64,000 nt of DNA from Choristoneura fumiferana (lineage: Eukaryota > Arthropoda > Insecta > Lepidoptera > Tortricidae), in the NCBI RefSeq assembly GCF_025370935.1, contig NC_133477.1, positions 14,133,560 to 14,197,559 of the forward strand. The letters are read 5' to 3'. Positions within the stretch are counted from its first letter, which is position 1. Every line of letters starts with the position of its first letter. The notes below the pieces were generated by a model that had not been told where the DNA came from, ran no database searches, and was given only the letters and a program-made list of their open reading frames with translations. Shown in pieces: positions 43,600 to 56,651 of this stretch. The position numbers and the translations under genes were made by a program.

Positions 43600-46138
43600 T
43601 TAGCGTGAAAAACTGGCCAAGTGTGTGTCGGGCCAAGCGTAGTGTAGGGTTGCCTACTAATATGCGGCAAATACTATGTAGACTACAGAACAGATACAAG
43701 AACGAAAGGCAAAAAAAAGAGACTTAAGGTTTAGACTATAAATATCCTCACCACCTCAAACAGCCAGGTTTTGCTATGAGAATCCAGTGAGCAAAATCGC
43801 ATTTTGCTCCGTTCACTCCGTGAGACAAAGTAACTTTATAATTATTATTTTTTAATTCTAGACAGTGCTGTGCTTACTCACTGAATTAGAAATAGTTGAA
43901 CTTCACTTTGATCTGGCACTTTCACTTTAACACGAAAAAAGCGAAAGATAGGATCAAATTTGTTGATTACAATGTTAAATTAAATTTATAGTTAGTATTA
44001 ACAATATTTCCAAAATATCGAAATTTAATAAAGTATGCAACCTCGTGCACAAAAGCCGCTGCTCTTGTTTTTTTTAGTACCTAGCGTTCTTCTTAGAGTT
44101 GGAAAAAATATTTGTCAAATTAAATGAATTTGCAACTAAATCTATTTATGTTTATTTAATGTAAATCCTAATAAAATCACATTTAAAGGTTTAATAACAT
44201 TTATAATAATTTATTCGTTTATTGTTCAACCTTTTTAATGACCCAAAGATGAGGCTATTTGCAGTAGTTATTAAAAAAATGACATATTTTACAAGTAAGT
44301 AGTTTTAAGTTCAAATTACATGCATGTTATGAGTATGAGATTTGTATCATACCTACTGGACACTTTTTCGTTCCAAATTCAAAATCTCTCTACTTGCCGG
44401 AGACTTTTGATAATTGTCTGGCATTCTTAACTTTTTACTGACTTTTTAAAGATGTAATGGCGACTGTACGTAATTTTTGAGTAAAAGGTTCTAAATGTCA
44501 TTATTATAATTGTTTCTTAATAATCGTATTATTTATATATTTATTATATTTTTTGTTTTGTAAATTTGTAAGTATATGTGATTTTATTCTAACCTGTGTT
44601 CTCGCTGCAGAGGTGAAAAGTTGTATGAGTCACACGAGACCAAAGGTTTTTTGGATCTCGTGTGTTTGAATCCCTCACTGCTCTCAGGATTCTAACCTAG
44701 AATCACTCGCTACGCTCGTGATTCAATTATAGACTCCTTAAACAACTTTGCTCTCTTGTTGCACAAATAACTATTACGATACCTGGCTTATGGAAATATA
44801 TTTAAATTTAGATATATTTAAAAAAAATATATTTTTTTATATATTTTGTACTTGGGGTGTCAAGGAGCTTAAACTACATCTTACGAGTCTCAAGTTCAGC
44901 GAGCGCATTAAGTGGCCGAAGTAGTGACCCCTTAGACATTATCCTAGCTAGGAATATCTAAAACTGCTAATCTCTATGTTAAGCGTGTATTCGACTATAT
45001 AAAAAGCATTCGGAATGCACTAGTCAGTTTATTGACTATTCCGGACATATCCATTACTACATAATGTCTACCGCGGACTATCTACTGCTGTTTATTAACA
45101 TATTCATGTAGATATATGCACAATAGGAATATTTTGACTAACGTCATATTGTTGAGGAAGCATCTAGGAGGAACATAAGAGGAACGGATTGATGAAGTTC
45201 TAAATTAGTTGCGAATTCATCGCGTTTGGATTTGAATGGAGGAAGGAATATTAAGTTTTCTAACTGATTAAATCGCACCTAAAATATGTATATAGGTATA
45301 GGTACTACGATGAAAGTTGTGGTAGATAGGGTACATATTTTGAGCAGTTCGAATAAGATACTTATTTCACACTCAACTGTTCCATAAAGCCTAATCGAAG
45401 AACGATCAGACGTAGCAGCAGATTTAGATTTAACTAGCTCCGTCGTCAGGGCTGCCATGGACAGAAGCCGATGGAAACAAATAATCCAAATGTAGAGCGC
45501 CCGTTGATGACCACGCTCCTCAGAATGGAATGGATGAGTTTAATATACCTATGACATAAAAGAAAGATACTCTTTAACTGTGACAATCCAAGAGAACAAG
45601 ATGTTCCAAGTACCTACTCCATTTTATGATTAAAGGTTTTTAATCCTAAAATGCAGCACTTTGTCTGTAGAGTGGGTCCTGTCAGCAAACTAAAATCCTC
45701 ACAGTTCATTGAAGCACGGGATAAAAAAAACACTTTTCATGAAACGTGAATTGTATTACCTAAATTAACTCTGATGGGACCGATTATCGATATCGCCCGG
45801 GAAAATGGCTGGCAGCTGCAAATTGATACCTCATATAATTTCCGTGAAATTATGTAATAACAGCTTGTTTTTAAAAGACGATCGAATGCTCATTTTGTTA
45901 TGATGATGAATGAGATTCGCTAAGGTTTACGTTGAGGTAAACGTCCGAATCGACGACATCAACCAATGCTTGACTTTTTATGCCGTTACGTGAGCTCAAA
46001 CCGTGTTTTGTACACAACTAGTGCCAACTATGATTATGCGTTAAAACTTTAACTAAACAGTTTTACTGGAACAATTACTTGTGGGTAACAAAAAGTCCAG
46101 ACAAAAAAGCACTTTACATATTATATGGTGATAAATAA
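43600..46138. other. No gene seen
   Basis: 2.5 kb of AT-rich sequence without supported exons. 44580-44760 contains CTCACACGAGACC-like imperfect inverted words (TCACACGAGACCAAAGG and TCTCGTGTGTTTGAATCC). Confidence 0.35.
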
Positions 46139-46336
46139 AACCGAGCTTGAATTTTAATATATGGTTTCGCCGGAAGACCAGCGCTGACTCCATCCGAGGA
46201 GTCTGCTTTTATGCTAAGGCGGGACCATTTCGGGCACATAAAATAGTTTCACATTGTAACTTAACCTTTTCTTTTTATTTTTTCTTTTATTTTTGTGTCT
46301 CGAATATATATTTTTTCATTTAATTTCATTTTTCAT
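46139..46336. repeat. Probable interspersed repeat
   Basis: TATGGTTTCGCCGGAAGACC, AGCGCTGACTCCATCCGAGG, ATGCTAAGGCGGGACCATTT and TTTTGTGTCTCGAATATATA. The wording is familiar from lepidopteran intergenic repeats; no second copy here. Confidence 0.4.
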
Positions 46337-47734
46337 TTCAATATCTGAAAGGTTTCGTGCATGGTTGATCGCATCTATCGCGCTCCAAATCGCGACACTC
46401 AGCGGTCGCATTGAGAACTGTCAAAATTGACAAGGGTCGACCGCTTACTCCGGGCATTGGTAATCGAAGGAAAACCCACATCGTCAGCTAAACTTTGGCG
46501 AACAAAAAAGAAAACTTTCAGACCGAAACTATTTATAGGTAAATATTCTTCACAGAACTAATAACAAGAGGATTACAATTGCTATCGTGTGTATTTTCTT
46601 CCACAGTTGATGTTGCCACTTTCTCAACTTTCCCGATATCAAATGAGCGTACCGTTAATTGTGTTTTCATAAGTTTCAGTAGACTACGGTACCTTTAGTC
46701 TGTTTGCAGACAGTTGATGAAAAATATACAAATAAGGGGTTCTTAACACTACTACATTACAAACGCGGCCAGCCAAATACCATTAAAATTACAAATAAAA
46801 ACAATAATTTTAAACAAATATTAACTATATAAAACAGACACGCGTACATATATATACCCAAACGAGACACTCGAAACCCATTCCAGAACTAAATGGCAAT
46901 AGGTATAGCCATCGTTTCTGCTTGCTCGCCCGGACGCACATTTAACAAGAACTGAATGCCTGATCCAACGAAGCTACTAAGACAACATTTAAAAAAGGAA
47001 AATGTAATAGCTACAAAGATTAGTGATGTGTGATTCCGATTTATTTTTAATATAACTATTACTACTTATTATTAGTGTTAAATTTAGAAACAATAGGAAT
47101 AACCGTAGAGAATCTGCACAATTTGTATCCACTAACTTTTATCTTACCATGTCATTATGTACGAGTATATTAAAACATTGGATGCAACTTAAAACACAAA
47201 TACGTAGGTACTATCCATCGAAAAATTCGTTGACTTTCTTATTTGAGATAGCCACGTCTTGGCACTATCTTAATGGAAACAACTAGATCAAGTTTCGCCG
47301 CAAATACTGCGAACGACGTTACCCGATCCGACGTCACTTACATACCTACTATAATGTAGGTAAACAGGTAGGTTATATGTACCATTGCGCATAGGTACAT
47401 TTTCGTGTAAATAATCCCCCGTATACAGGATCGAGCTTGTCAAAAACCATTGTGTTTTGAGTGTATCTTCGACAGCATGTCATTGTCACGATAAAAGCCC
47501 GTCCATTATGTAGCTTAAGAGTATATTTAATGATTGATTAAGCTCGAGTTACTCTTTGTCGAGCTCTTTGGCAGAGCATGGTAATTGTCCAGTTGTGCTC
47601 GTACAGTTTGAAGAGTATCGATGAATTGAAGCGAACATTTAGTTAACTTTGCTTTTAAAGAAAATTATGCAACATGAGTGATGTAACTACTGATGTAAGT
47701 AAAATTTTAAAAATCCATACTTATACTTAAACTT
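46337..47734. other. No gene seen
   Basis: Unassigned AT-rich DNA. Confidence 0.3.
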
Positions 47735-47960
47735 ATAATATTATAAATGCGAAAGTGTGTGTTTGTATGTTTGTTTGCATGTTTGTCCTTCTTTTACGTC
47801 GAAACGGAGTGACGGATCGACGTGATTTTTAGCATAGAGATAGTTTATGGGTCAGAAAGTGACATAGGCTACTTTTTAACCCGGAAAATGCACAGTTCCC
47901 GAGGGAATAGCGCGAGATAACCGAATTCCACGCGGGCGAAGCCGCGGGCAAAAGCTAGTT
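47735..47960 (+). repeat. Dispersed repeat, 'tagcttttgcccgcggcttc' family, copy 2
   Basis: From TATAATATTATAAATGCGAA to GGGCGAAGCCGCGGGCAAAA, then GCTAG. Reverse orientation relative to 4053-4262. Confidence 0.85.
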
Positions 47961-48584
47961 TGGTATAAATTTTTTCTCACCCAAAATGAAGCGTGCGGAT
48001 TTTTCCTTCCTTTTTTGGGTTGTTTAATCTTCACCGAAAGCAGAGAAATAATCTTGTAAAAAAAAGAAGTAAAATACCTAAGTACCTCTGTTAGAGAAAA
48101 ACCGGCTAAGTGCATATCGAATTCTGGCACTAAGGGCTCGGTATTTGAATAATAGTAGGTAAGTATACCTAAGATTCCATAAGTTCACAAACTTTGAAAG
48201 ATCCAAAAGTTTCTCTAGCTAAAAGATAAGTTGGACTGAAATAAAAACTTAACTAAACATGTAGGTATAGTTGAGTAGGTACCTAATCCAAACCTTCATA
48301 CCATGTACGTACCTTCATACTATAGATACCTATAGATCTGGTGGAGTTCTGCAAACGTAAGTTTGTAATAGCACACGTACATTTTCAGCTATGTTTTATT
48401 TTCTTGAGCTATAAGAGACCTTGTTGCGTCTTGCCAAATTTGATCACGACAGCAGCGCGCAAAGTGGCGAAAAAGCGAACTTTCAACTGATGGAGAAACT
48501 GTCACTATACTTACATACATAGATATGTAAAGGTGTGGTGTTTATTTCTTTCTTTTGGTGTTTTTGTTTTAGTTGTGGTGTTCC

Positions 48585-48863
48585 TTTTTTTTTATACGAC
48601 TGTAAGGCAAACGAGCAAGTGGGTCTCCTGATGGTAAGAGGTCACCACCGCCCATAAACATCTGCAACACCAGGGGTATTGCAAACGCGTTGCCAACCTA
48701 GAGGCCTAAGATGGGATACCTCACGTGCCAGTAATTTCACCGGCTGTCTTACTCTCCACGCCGAAACACAACAATGCAAGCACTGCTGCTTCACGGCAGG
48801 ATTAGCGAGCAAGATGGTGGTAGCAATCCGGGTGGACCTTGCACAAGGTCCTGCATCTATTGA
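48585..48863 (-). mobile_element. SINE-like element S2, copy 2
   Basis: Matches 27597-27893 over its whole length, except for the loss of about 12 bp near 48790. On minus it ends in a poly-A tail (T-rich at 48585-48592). Confidence 0.85.
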
Positions 48864-50466
48864 GTTGTAAATTGTTGTTGTTGTTAGAACAACGACACTA
48901 ACAGTAGGTAACGGCACGATTTGAATTAGGTTCTATAATTGACTTAACCAACCAACCAACAACGTATTATTCAACTTATAGAATATTAATGTAATATAAT
49001 AATAGGTAAGATATTGACCTAGTAAGTAAACGTTGGAACAAGAGATTTCAGTACACGCACGGGTCAAATCGTTTCCGCGGAACGTGATGCACAGAGGCAG
49101 TCTGCTTGAAATATTATCATAATCCCAGGGTTCGTTCAATATGCTCAGTTCAGATCAGTTCCTAAAGCCCATATGTTGATAACAGCTGGGGCTCGACAAA
49201 TATTAAGCCTAAAAAAAGAAGTATCATAAATGCTAGGTAGGTACCTACATGATTTCATATCATTTTTGTGCTAATATTTGCCGAAATTATTCCATATAAC
49301 CTTTACCAGCAGCTTCGGCGTAAACTATTAAGGCCTAGCAGTTGAATGGAAATTCCGGGATTTCCAAAAAATACGTCGTGAATTTCACAACGTAATGTTT
49401 CATAAAAAAAACCCGCGCTATACTTCTTGACTAATCTTAGTGGTTGTAATTTTGAGATTGAGAATTTTGGATAAAAGTATGTGTGTTATTCCAAACTTCC
49501 GCTTTTCATCTTCTCATCTACATACCAAATTTCGTCCAAAATTCCGGGATGCCCTAAAAATTGAAGTGGGAATTCTCATAAATTATATCGTGAATGTATC
49601 TGTACCTACGCCTATTAAAATTGTAGATTTTTTAGACAAAAATGAAATAGTTTTCAGTAACATTTCACGCCATATACTCGTACATACCACAGGCGTTTTT
49701 CTGATGCGTCATCATTTTGTGCCAGACACTAAGTGCATGCAGTGCATTAGCGATCTATCGCGCTCGAGCAGCCTAGGGAGCTATAAGTTAGGTATGTGTC
49801 TGACTCCGCCACTTTAATTAACATACGTACGTATATATGCTAATATCTACTCGCATATTCAATGTTGCCCAAATTTTTAGATGTTTAATATATATATGAC
49901 TTAGGAGAAATTACTGTGGTTTGCCTTAAAACATTAGTAGGCAAACTATAGATACGAGTTGAGCCTAAGTATCTAAGTAAACTAACCGAACCATACCGAC
50001 AATCTTCAGAGAAATTCCGAGCATCAACTGCCTTATACTTTATTCGTTAGCAGTTTATATCGTTAATTATGTAAACCTAGCAGTGGCATGGCATTGTCAA
50101 GAACACGTAATCTAAGTTAGGATATTATTCGTAAAAGTTACAGGCAGATGTTGCTTAGCACCTATTCTAGATCCGGTAAAGTTCTGACAATAGTCAGATG
50201 GGCCGTTTGAGCCAATGTCGGGCCGTAGAAGTTATTTATAATGCAAAACATGGCTCGGTTTATTAAGGTCTTCTTGGAATGTTATTTCAGTGGAGATTTC
50301 TGGAGACCCTTTTCAGAGTAGGATTTGGAAACGACAACCACTTTAGGTATTGAATTAGCATAAATGCTTCCGCTTAATACTAAGAGCTTTACATTAGACT
50401 TTTATATTTTATTTTTTTAAATAAATAAAAGTAAGGCATATTATTAGGTATGTACCTACCCTACCC
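48864..50466. other. No gene seen
   Basis: The plus frame at 49440-49817 starts at GTG and contains the repeat-type phrase ACATACCAAATTTCGTCCAA, so it is read as transposon-derived non-coding sequence. Confidence 0.35.
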
Positions 50467-50474
50467 TATAAATG

Positions 50475-50657
50475 CAGAGGCGTCTTTAGCCCATGTAGCG
50501 CCCGTGTGCAATTATAACTTTAGCGCCATCAAGGAAGCGCGCGGTCAAAATGGAATAGGTATGTACAAAATGCCGCGGCCGGCGCCCCTAACACACCGCT
50601 GCGCCCGTGTGCAACGCACAGTACGCACAACCTGCACTATAGGTAAAGACGCCTCTG
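50475..50657. mobile_element. 183-bp hAT-type MITE with perfect 8-bp target duplication
   Basis: Inverted ends CAGAGGCGTCTTTA, plus a second inverted block around GCGCCCGTGTGCAA. Flanked on both sides by TATAAATG (50467-50474 and 50658-50665). An 8-bp duplication and CAGAGGCG ends fit the hAT superfamily. Confidence 0.9.
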
Positions 50658-50699
50658 TATAAATGTGAAAGAAATTCTGTTGTCTGTCTATTGTCTATC

Positions 50700-50925
50700 T
50701 GTCTGTTTATAATGTCTGCCTATATGTTACCACATCAATATTGAATTTCAATCATCAATATTTGAAATTGAAGCGATTTAGATGCAATTTAGTATGGAGG
50801 TACTTAGTTCGGAACCGGGAGGAACAAATGATAGTTTTTATCCCGGAAAATTGCATAATTCCCGCGGGATAACGATAAACAAAATATTTACCGACGGAGT
50901 CGCGGGCTACAGATAAATAGTTTTA
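50700..50925 (+). repeat. Dispersed repeat fragment
   Basis: ATTTGAAATTGAAGCGATTT, AGTTTTTATCCCGGAAAATT, GCATAATTCCCGCGGGATAA and ACGGAGTCGCGGGCTACAGA. A diverged relative of the 47735-47960 type. Confidence 0.6.
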
Positions 50926-51230
50926 CATATAAATGTACTGTACCTTGCAATTACAAACAGTGGATATATTATTTTTAACAATTAGACGAGATAAACCATC
51001 CAGATACTTAGAAAAGAAAATTCCAAACACTGGGAACGTTTACTCCCACTAAGACCGTCCCACAAAGCGAATGCGGGTTATCCAGGTGTCCAGGTCTATT
51101 GGTATAGCCACAGTTAGTTTCGCAGACAAGTTACTTACGCTATTCTCGTAGTTGATTGTAACTTTTTTTGTTGAATTCTAGGAAAACTGCTAACTATGTG
51201 GCTTGATCGAGGTTGATATAGCAGTGAACT

Positions 51231-51348
51231 GAGGGCCTACTCCGAAGTTCGAAAATCGAAGTTACCTTAGTCGCTCTCGTAGTAAATAGTTGTCAAAGGG
51301 ATCGAACGACACGAACTTCGATTTTCGAATTTCGTAGTAGCCCTGCTG
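51231..51348. mobile_element. Palindromic repeat P1, slightly shortened
   Basis: GAGGGCCTACTCCGAAGTTC to TTTCGTAGTAGCCCTGCTG. The middle (GTCGCTCTCGTAGTAAATAG) lacks some arm bases. Confidence 0.8.
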
Positions 51349-51379
51349 CAAACGAGATTAAGTCTATGTAAGTACCTAA

Positions 51380-51496
51380 TGTACGCACTATGCGGTTAGC
51401 CGCGCGGTTTTAGCGCGCGACCCTCTTCAAAGTATCGCTCCAGAAAGAGACAACGCGCTGAAACCGCTCGGTTAGCCACATAGTGCGTGCGTAAAC
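51380..51496. mobile_element. Short GC-rich inverted-repeat element
   Basis: GTACGCACTATGCGGTTAGC, CGCGCGGTTTTAGCGCG on the left faces CGCGCTGAAACCGCTCGGTT, AGCCACATAGTGCGTGCGTA on the right. Confidence 0.7.
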
Positions 51497-51499
51497 TAA

Positions 51500-53560
51500 A
51501 GCTTACACGGTAGGTACCTATGTGGTAAGTAAAAGAAAGTTTTTAACGTAATGTCTGGAAAGGTTTTTTTCGTCGTAAATTTTCACTTACCAATGGGTTT
51601 TAATATCATACGGGAATAATTCAGTTGGGATTGATAGTGACACAAACAAATATCACGCCTGTATTCCCAAATGGGGTAGGCAGAGCACACGAAACGTTAC
51701 CGCTTCGGAGCCACTATTAGCAATTTTAGGTTTTAAGTACTTATTGATAGTGAACTTTCCTTGAAATTATAAACTGAAAGACTCATGCTTGGTCTGAATG
51801 AAAAACGTACGTCAAAAAAAGGATTTCTGCTTTAAATTTCAGTGATGTACAAATAAATGTTTGGGTACGTTGTTAATCTTGTCAAATACATATCTACAGG
51901 GCAGGAGTTTGGAGCCTAATTTTAAACATCACGAAGCCACGTTTCTTTTTCGCTGCAATTTCATATTCATCGCGTTTGCGCCCACAGGCTATATCACGCA
52001 GCGCTTTATACTTATCTTAAGACATATTTACACGGCGTAAGCTGCTGCACTGAATTTTAGCATAAGTACATATTTTTTGCCGAACTATGAACTAGAAACT
52101 TGTATAAGCTTGTGTTATAAAATTTGCCTACAATATTTCGATAGCTGGTTTGGCAAGTTTGAGTGAACACCCCTGTATTTTTATTTATTGAGGTTAACTC
52201 TGGATGCTCTAGATATGCATTGGCCCACAGCATTGGCCGATGTCCAAAGTGTACCATGTCAATGGTTTACTTCTTCTTTAATATAAATTTTGATGAATAA
52301 ACTTTACGCGGGTGTTCAATAAAACTTGTCCAACCAAATAATATCTGCCGAAATCGTTTTATAATAACTTGTATTAGTAGTTGGCTTGCCGTGGCAGGAT
52401 CACAAATCTCATCCTCCGATTAGTATGAAAATGAAACTTGTGCAGTCATCCTTGACAGGTCAGTTCCTGTTAACGCATACATTTATTAATTTATATACAT
52501 TAAAGTTTAATGATTAAACAAATAAGCTATGCGTGTTTGGTATAAGCACCCCGACAGTAAGTAAGTTCATATCACTAACCAGGCAAGAGGCGCCTAATTT
52601 TAGAGGGCAAGCTACCCTTTTGCAGTAACCGACTAAGACAACTAACTCGCCAACTTGCATAGTGTATCCTAGCTTAAGGTGCTTCGCGGTTTGCCTCGGT
52701 ACGTGAGCCGCATACTTAGCGTTGTTAACAGTGCCTTCACTCACAAAGAAGGTCAGCTATCATCTCCATTTGTCTAACAAACAATTGTTGTTCCGTTTAA
52801 TAATTTTCCCTCGTTTTGCGTACATACCTTACTAATAACAATCATAAATTTATTAATTTATCCAAGTAATGAGGTATTTGACACCATTAACTAATAATTT
52901 TAAGACACAGCTCTCATTAAAAACATTTAATTTTAATCTTAAACCAGAAAAACAGATGATGTTCCAACAAAATGAGCTGTAAATTTACTCGTAGGTTTTG
53001 ACCTAAAAACCATCTCGCGCACATTGTTAGTCATAGAAACAATATTTACAAAGAAACTATAACTGCTTATTAGAAAAGACGGAGACACTTGAGGCTTTGC
53101 TGCGGCCTCTCTTGCAATTCCACTTGACTGCCTGATTCACGTCCGCCGCGACGCTTAACCTATATAACTGATTTTTACCAGAACTTTGTGACTGCTTAGC
53201 CTTATGCATTTGTAACATTTCATTTTAACAGACGATGTGATACGTTACAATTCATAAATAGACTTATGCTAGCACTCTTCTCAACAGATATGACCGAACT
53301 TTTTAATAAAACTTGTTTATTGCCTGGAAAAAGAGCTATAGAGATCGTTTTAGAACATGCGATATTCTTTGTCTGAGTTTACGATGAGCAAGTACCTAGT
53401 TGTCTTTAGGTACGTAATAAATATACCTATTTGAAAGCAATCAGAAATGCCTTTTGTCGGTCGATAACTACCTCTGACAGCCATTTTAAGTAAAAGAACT
53501 ACCTACTTACGTGTATTAATATTTAAGCTTAGTTAATTTGCAAATAAAATGAGGGCACTG
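51500..53560. other. No gene seen
   Basis: Unassigned; small ORFs only. Confidence 0.3.
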
Positions 53561-53746
53561 TTGTGTTTCGGCGTGGAGAGTAAGACAGCCGGTGAAATTA
53601 CTGGCACGTGAGGTATCCCATCTTAGGCCTCTAGGTTGGCAACGCGTCTGCAATACCCCTGGTGTTGCAGATGTTTATGGGCGGTGGTGATATCTTACCA
53701 TCAGGAGACCGACTTACTTGTTTTCCATCCAGTCGAACAAAAAAAA
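53561..53746 (+). mobile_element. SINE-like element S2, copy 3, 5'-truncated
   Basis: Runs from GTTGTGTTTCGGCGTGGAGA through ACCATCAGGAGACCGACTTA to TCCAGTCGAACAAAAAAAAA. In the sense orientation on plus; the A-tail is present. Confidence 0.85.
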
Positions 53747-53937
53747 ATGGCCATGTGAGATTTTCATATTTTGCTGATTGCCGAAAAAAACTAAGAAAAT
53801 ATAGATGAATAGTTGTTTACTAGTGCTTACTCCTCGGAATTTGAAAAAAAAAAACCGAAGTCTCTTTTGGGGCTGTAGTCCCGGTCGCCCTCCCCTAAAT
53901 TCGGCCCTGGCTCTAGTCACTAGAGCCTAGAGTCTAG

Positions 53938-54808
53938 TGTATAAAGTAAAATCTTCGTCAAGACCAAGGCAATCAGTGTCAACAGCCACAAACAAAAAAG
54001 TTTCTACATATTTTTTTAATATTTTTTAATTTATACAAAACTAAAAATCAATCAAATTAATCAAAATAAATCATTTAAACTAAAAATTCATAATTTGCAA
54101 TAATAATAATTTGCGTTGAATGCATGACACGCCCAAGATAGGGTTCCGTAGCCATTACGAAAAAAATCAAGTAATATTATGTGCGTCATAACACAATTAA
54201 AACACTTACTACAGTCTTAAAATCTATTACCAGAAAAAGAGCGTATCTTCACGGCACTTACGTCCTTTTGTTGAGAAGCGCAGTTTTTCGACAATAACTC
54301 AAAAACGGTATATCCGATCATGTTGAAACCAATTTTCGTTAAAAGTATTTATTAAGCGTTACCTTTCCATATTTTTTGGACAAACGGTTTACAAGATAGA
54401 GGGGGGGGGGACACAATTTTTTTTTTCAATTTCTGTTACGTGTATGGAGTGCCCCCCCCCCTATAAATATTAATTTTTGTAATTTGACAAGACATCTGTA
54501 CTTCAAATTTGATTGATATACATCTTGTAGTTTTCGAGTAAAATGCCTGTGACATACGGACGGACGGACAGACAGACAGACAGACGGACTTGACGAAACT
54601 ATAAGGGTTTCGTTTTTGCCATTTTGGCTCCGTAACCCTAATAAAAGGTACAAAGTAAGTGAATAATGTTTCATTTCCTCGCAATCAAAGTGAAAAGCTG
54701 TGTAAAACTTGAGCATTGCACCCATTTTCCCTTCCACGTGGCTATATCAAGGTCCTGGATAAAATGGATCGTTTTATGCTCTCGTTGTACAATCTACTAT
54801 TTCTACAT
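53938..54808 (+). repeat. U450 unit split by a repeat insertion
   Basis: Part 1 is 53938-54119 (ATAAAGTAAAATCTTCGTCA onwards). Part 2 is 54646-54808 (GGTACAAAGTAAGTGAATAA to TTGTACAATCTACTATTT). The gap is filled by the R620-like element at 54126-54645. Alignment to the copy at 39669 shows the interruption directly. Confidence 0.75.
54126..54645 (+). repeat. R620-related repeat inserted in U450
   Basis: Starts GACACGCCCAAGATAGGGTT, then CCGTAGCCATTACG, and ends CCATTTTGGCTCCGTAACCC. The middle is unlike R620 (GAAGCGCAGTTTTTCGACAA), with poly-G at 54402-54411 and poly-C at 54454-54463. Confidence 0.75.
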
Positions 54809-55079
54809 GGTTGTTGGCGCTTGATTGCCATGGTCTTCGACAAAAATTTTACTTCAGGCACCAGAGCATGAAAACCACATAAATACAAAGCTTATGAGCG
54901 TGAGAAAAGAACTAAAAAATAAATAAATAACAATAATGACGGATCTACATTCTCTATTCAAATAACATGAGCGCAATGATGTTTCTACATTCAAATATGC
55001 GAGCGTTATAGTGTAATTAGAAGTGGCAGTGCGAGCCCGACATTCAGGACAATTCAGTCATCACTTGCGAAACAAACAG

Positions 55080-55207
55080 CAGGGCTACTACGAAACGCGA
55101 AACTCGAAGTTCGGATCGTATCGTCCCTCTCGCTCTCGTATTAAATAGTATGTGTCAGAGGGACCGCACCACACGAACCGAGTTTCGAGTTTCGTAGTAG
55201 CCCTGCA
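55080..55207. mobile_element. Palindromic repeat P1
   Basis: CAGGGCTACTACGAAACGCG to GAGTTTCGTAGTAGCCCTG. Lies about 270 bp upstream of the TATA-like element at 55479. Confidence 0.85.
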
Positions 55208-55478
55208 GTGACTATATAAAGCCGATACTGGTGGTAATTATATCAGCTCTTACGCAGTACTCATAGATGATTATTATTAGTTCTAGATTTACTTAACTAA
55301 CATTTCGCACAGTTAGGTAGAAAGCGAGTCCACTCAAAATCGCAACTGTATTAAAATTAAATTTCATTAAAATCAAACGATGTATTATTTTGAGTTGATA
55401 ATAATATACGCTTTCTACCTGGGTGTGTGATATTATTTGAAGCATACGTACGTGTTTGTATGCTTAGCACGGCCACAG

Positions 55479-55493
55479 TATATATATATATAA
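55479..55493 (+). promoter_or_regulatory. TATA-box-like element
   Basis: TATATATATATAAG followed by a GC-richer stretch (55545-55690). It is about 420 bp upstream of the candidate coding exon at 55911. Could be a simple TA microsatellite instead. Confidence 0.3.
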
Positions 55494-55910
55494 GCTAAAG
55501 CAGTAGGGAAGCTACGAACAAATCGATCGAAACGAACACACTCACACAGACGCGCGCTCTATACGGCCTCTAAGGGGGTCTGGCGGTACTAGTCAGCGGT
55601 ACGTACTGTGGCACGGCTCTCTCGGTATCAGACAAAGTTTCAATAAGTTGTGTGTTACACGTTGTCATACTGCCGGGGTGGGTGACGTCATGTGTGATCG
55701 CGAATAGCCCGCTGGCAACCCCACTAACGAACTACAAGCTAACTAACTGAGCTTACTCGTAATAGTTATCTACAACAAATCCTATTTATAGTTTATATAA
55801 TTACTGTTCACTTATTTTCTACTCATCTACCCAAAGGATTTAAATGTGTATTGTGTTACTTTTACTACTACGTGATAAGTTTTTAGATGTAAGATTTCTT
55901 ATGTTATGTA

Positions 55911-56000
55911 ATGAACCTGGCTGACACACTGGACACCTCTGGATTCCTACAAGTACCTATCACCCAAGCAAAGGACGAGCGGGACGTCCTAACAGGCACT
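55911..56000 (+). CDS. Candidate first coding exon of an unrecognised gene
   Basis: An ATG opens 30 codons (MNLADTLDTSGFLQVPITQ start, ending DVLTGT) that stop exactly at a good donor GTAAGC. Codon choice is unlike the surrounding AT-rich repeats, and a TATA-like element and GC-richer leader lie upstream. No matching phase-0 second exon was found in the window, so the gene would have to continue past 64000. I do not recognise the peptide; it may be chance. Confidence 0.35.
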
Positions 56001-56039
56001 GTAAGCCTAATTTTCTAGCACAGCGATTGCGCGCTAGAG

Positions 56040-56162
56040 CCTAGGTTAGACTTGCAAGAAAAATTAAACAAGTTCGCGCCTTAAAGTGAATGAGTTTGAA
56101 GTCGTGAATCTAGCGCCGCAATGTAATACAACTCGCTTGTACGATTATTTTTTCATGACACG
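56040..56162. repeat. Decayed copy of the 23372 MITE
   Basis: TAGGTTAGACTTGCAAGAAA, GCGCCGCAATGTAATACAAC and TTGTACGATTATTTTTTCAT resemble the arms at 23372-23509. Confidence 0.5.
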
Positions 56163-56651
56163 CATTTATAATTAATAGGTATCAAAAGATAAAGATGAAC
56201 AATTTGTTCCGGTAATAATGGTACGGGTATATGCTCACAATCGGAACTATAATGGGTTATTTTATTTCCAGCAATATCTCCTTTGGCGCGTCGTTCGTTT
56301 GAAATATGGCCGACACACTTGCAATTCTCGCCACATGGATACATTGTACAGATACTTAAATAAATGTAACCGTTTTACGTGGATTTACCTCCTGTTTGTT
56401 CTTTATTGCGCGCTAACGTGTTTTTAACACATCTGTGGAAACATACGTGATGACAAAGATTTACTTAATACACTATTAATTTAAACTGTTTAGGGTACAG
56501 ATTTTACTTAAATAACAAACTTTTCAAGAATTAGTCCTTCGTTAAGTACTTGCTATTACTCGTACTACATCTTACGTTTCCAATAATTCCAAACAAACAA
56601 CAAAAAACTCGTATTGCATTGTAACCTGACTGCCTTGGTGTGGTGTTAAAT

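Noticed and set aside
49440..49817. 125-codon plus frame
   Set aside because: GTG start, and it contains repeat-type wording (ACCAAATTTCGTCC), so probably transposon-derived non-coding DNA.
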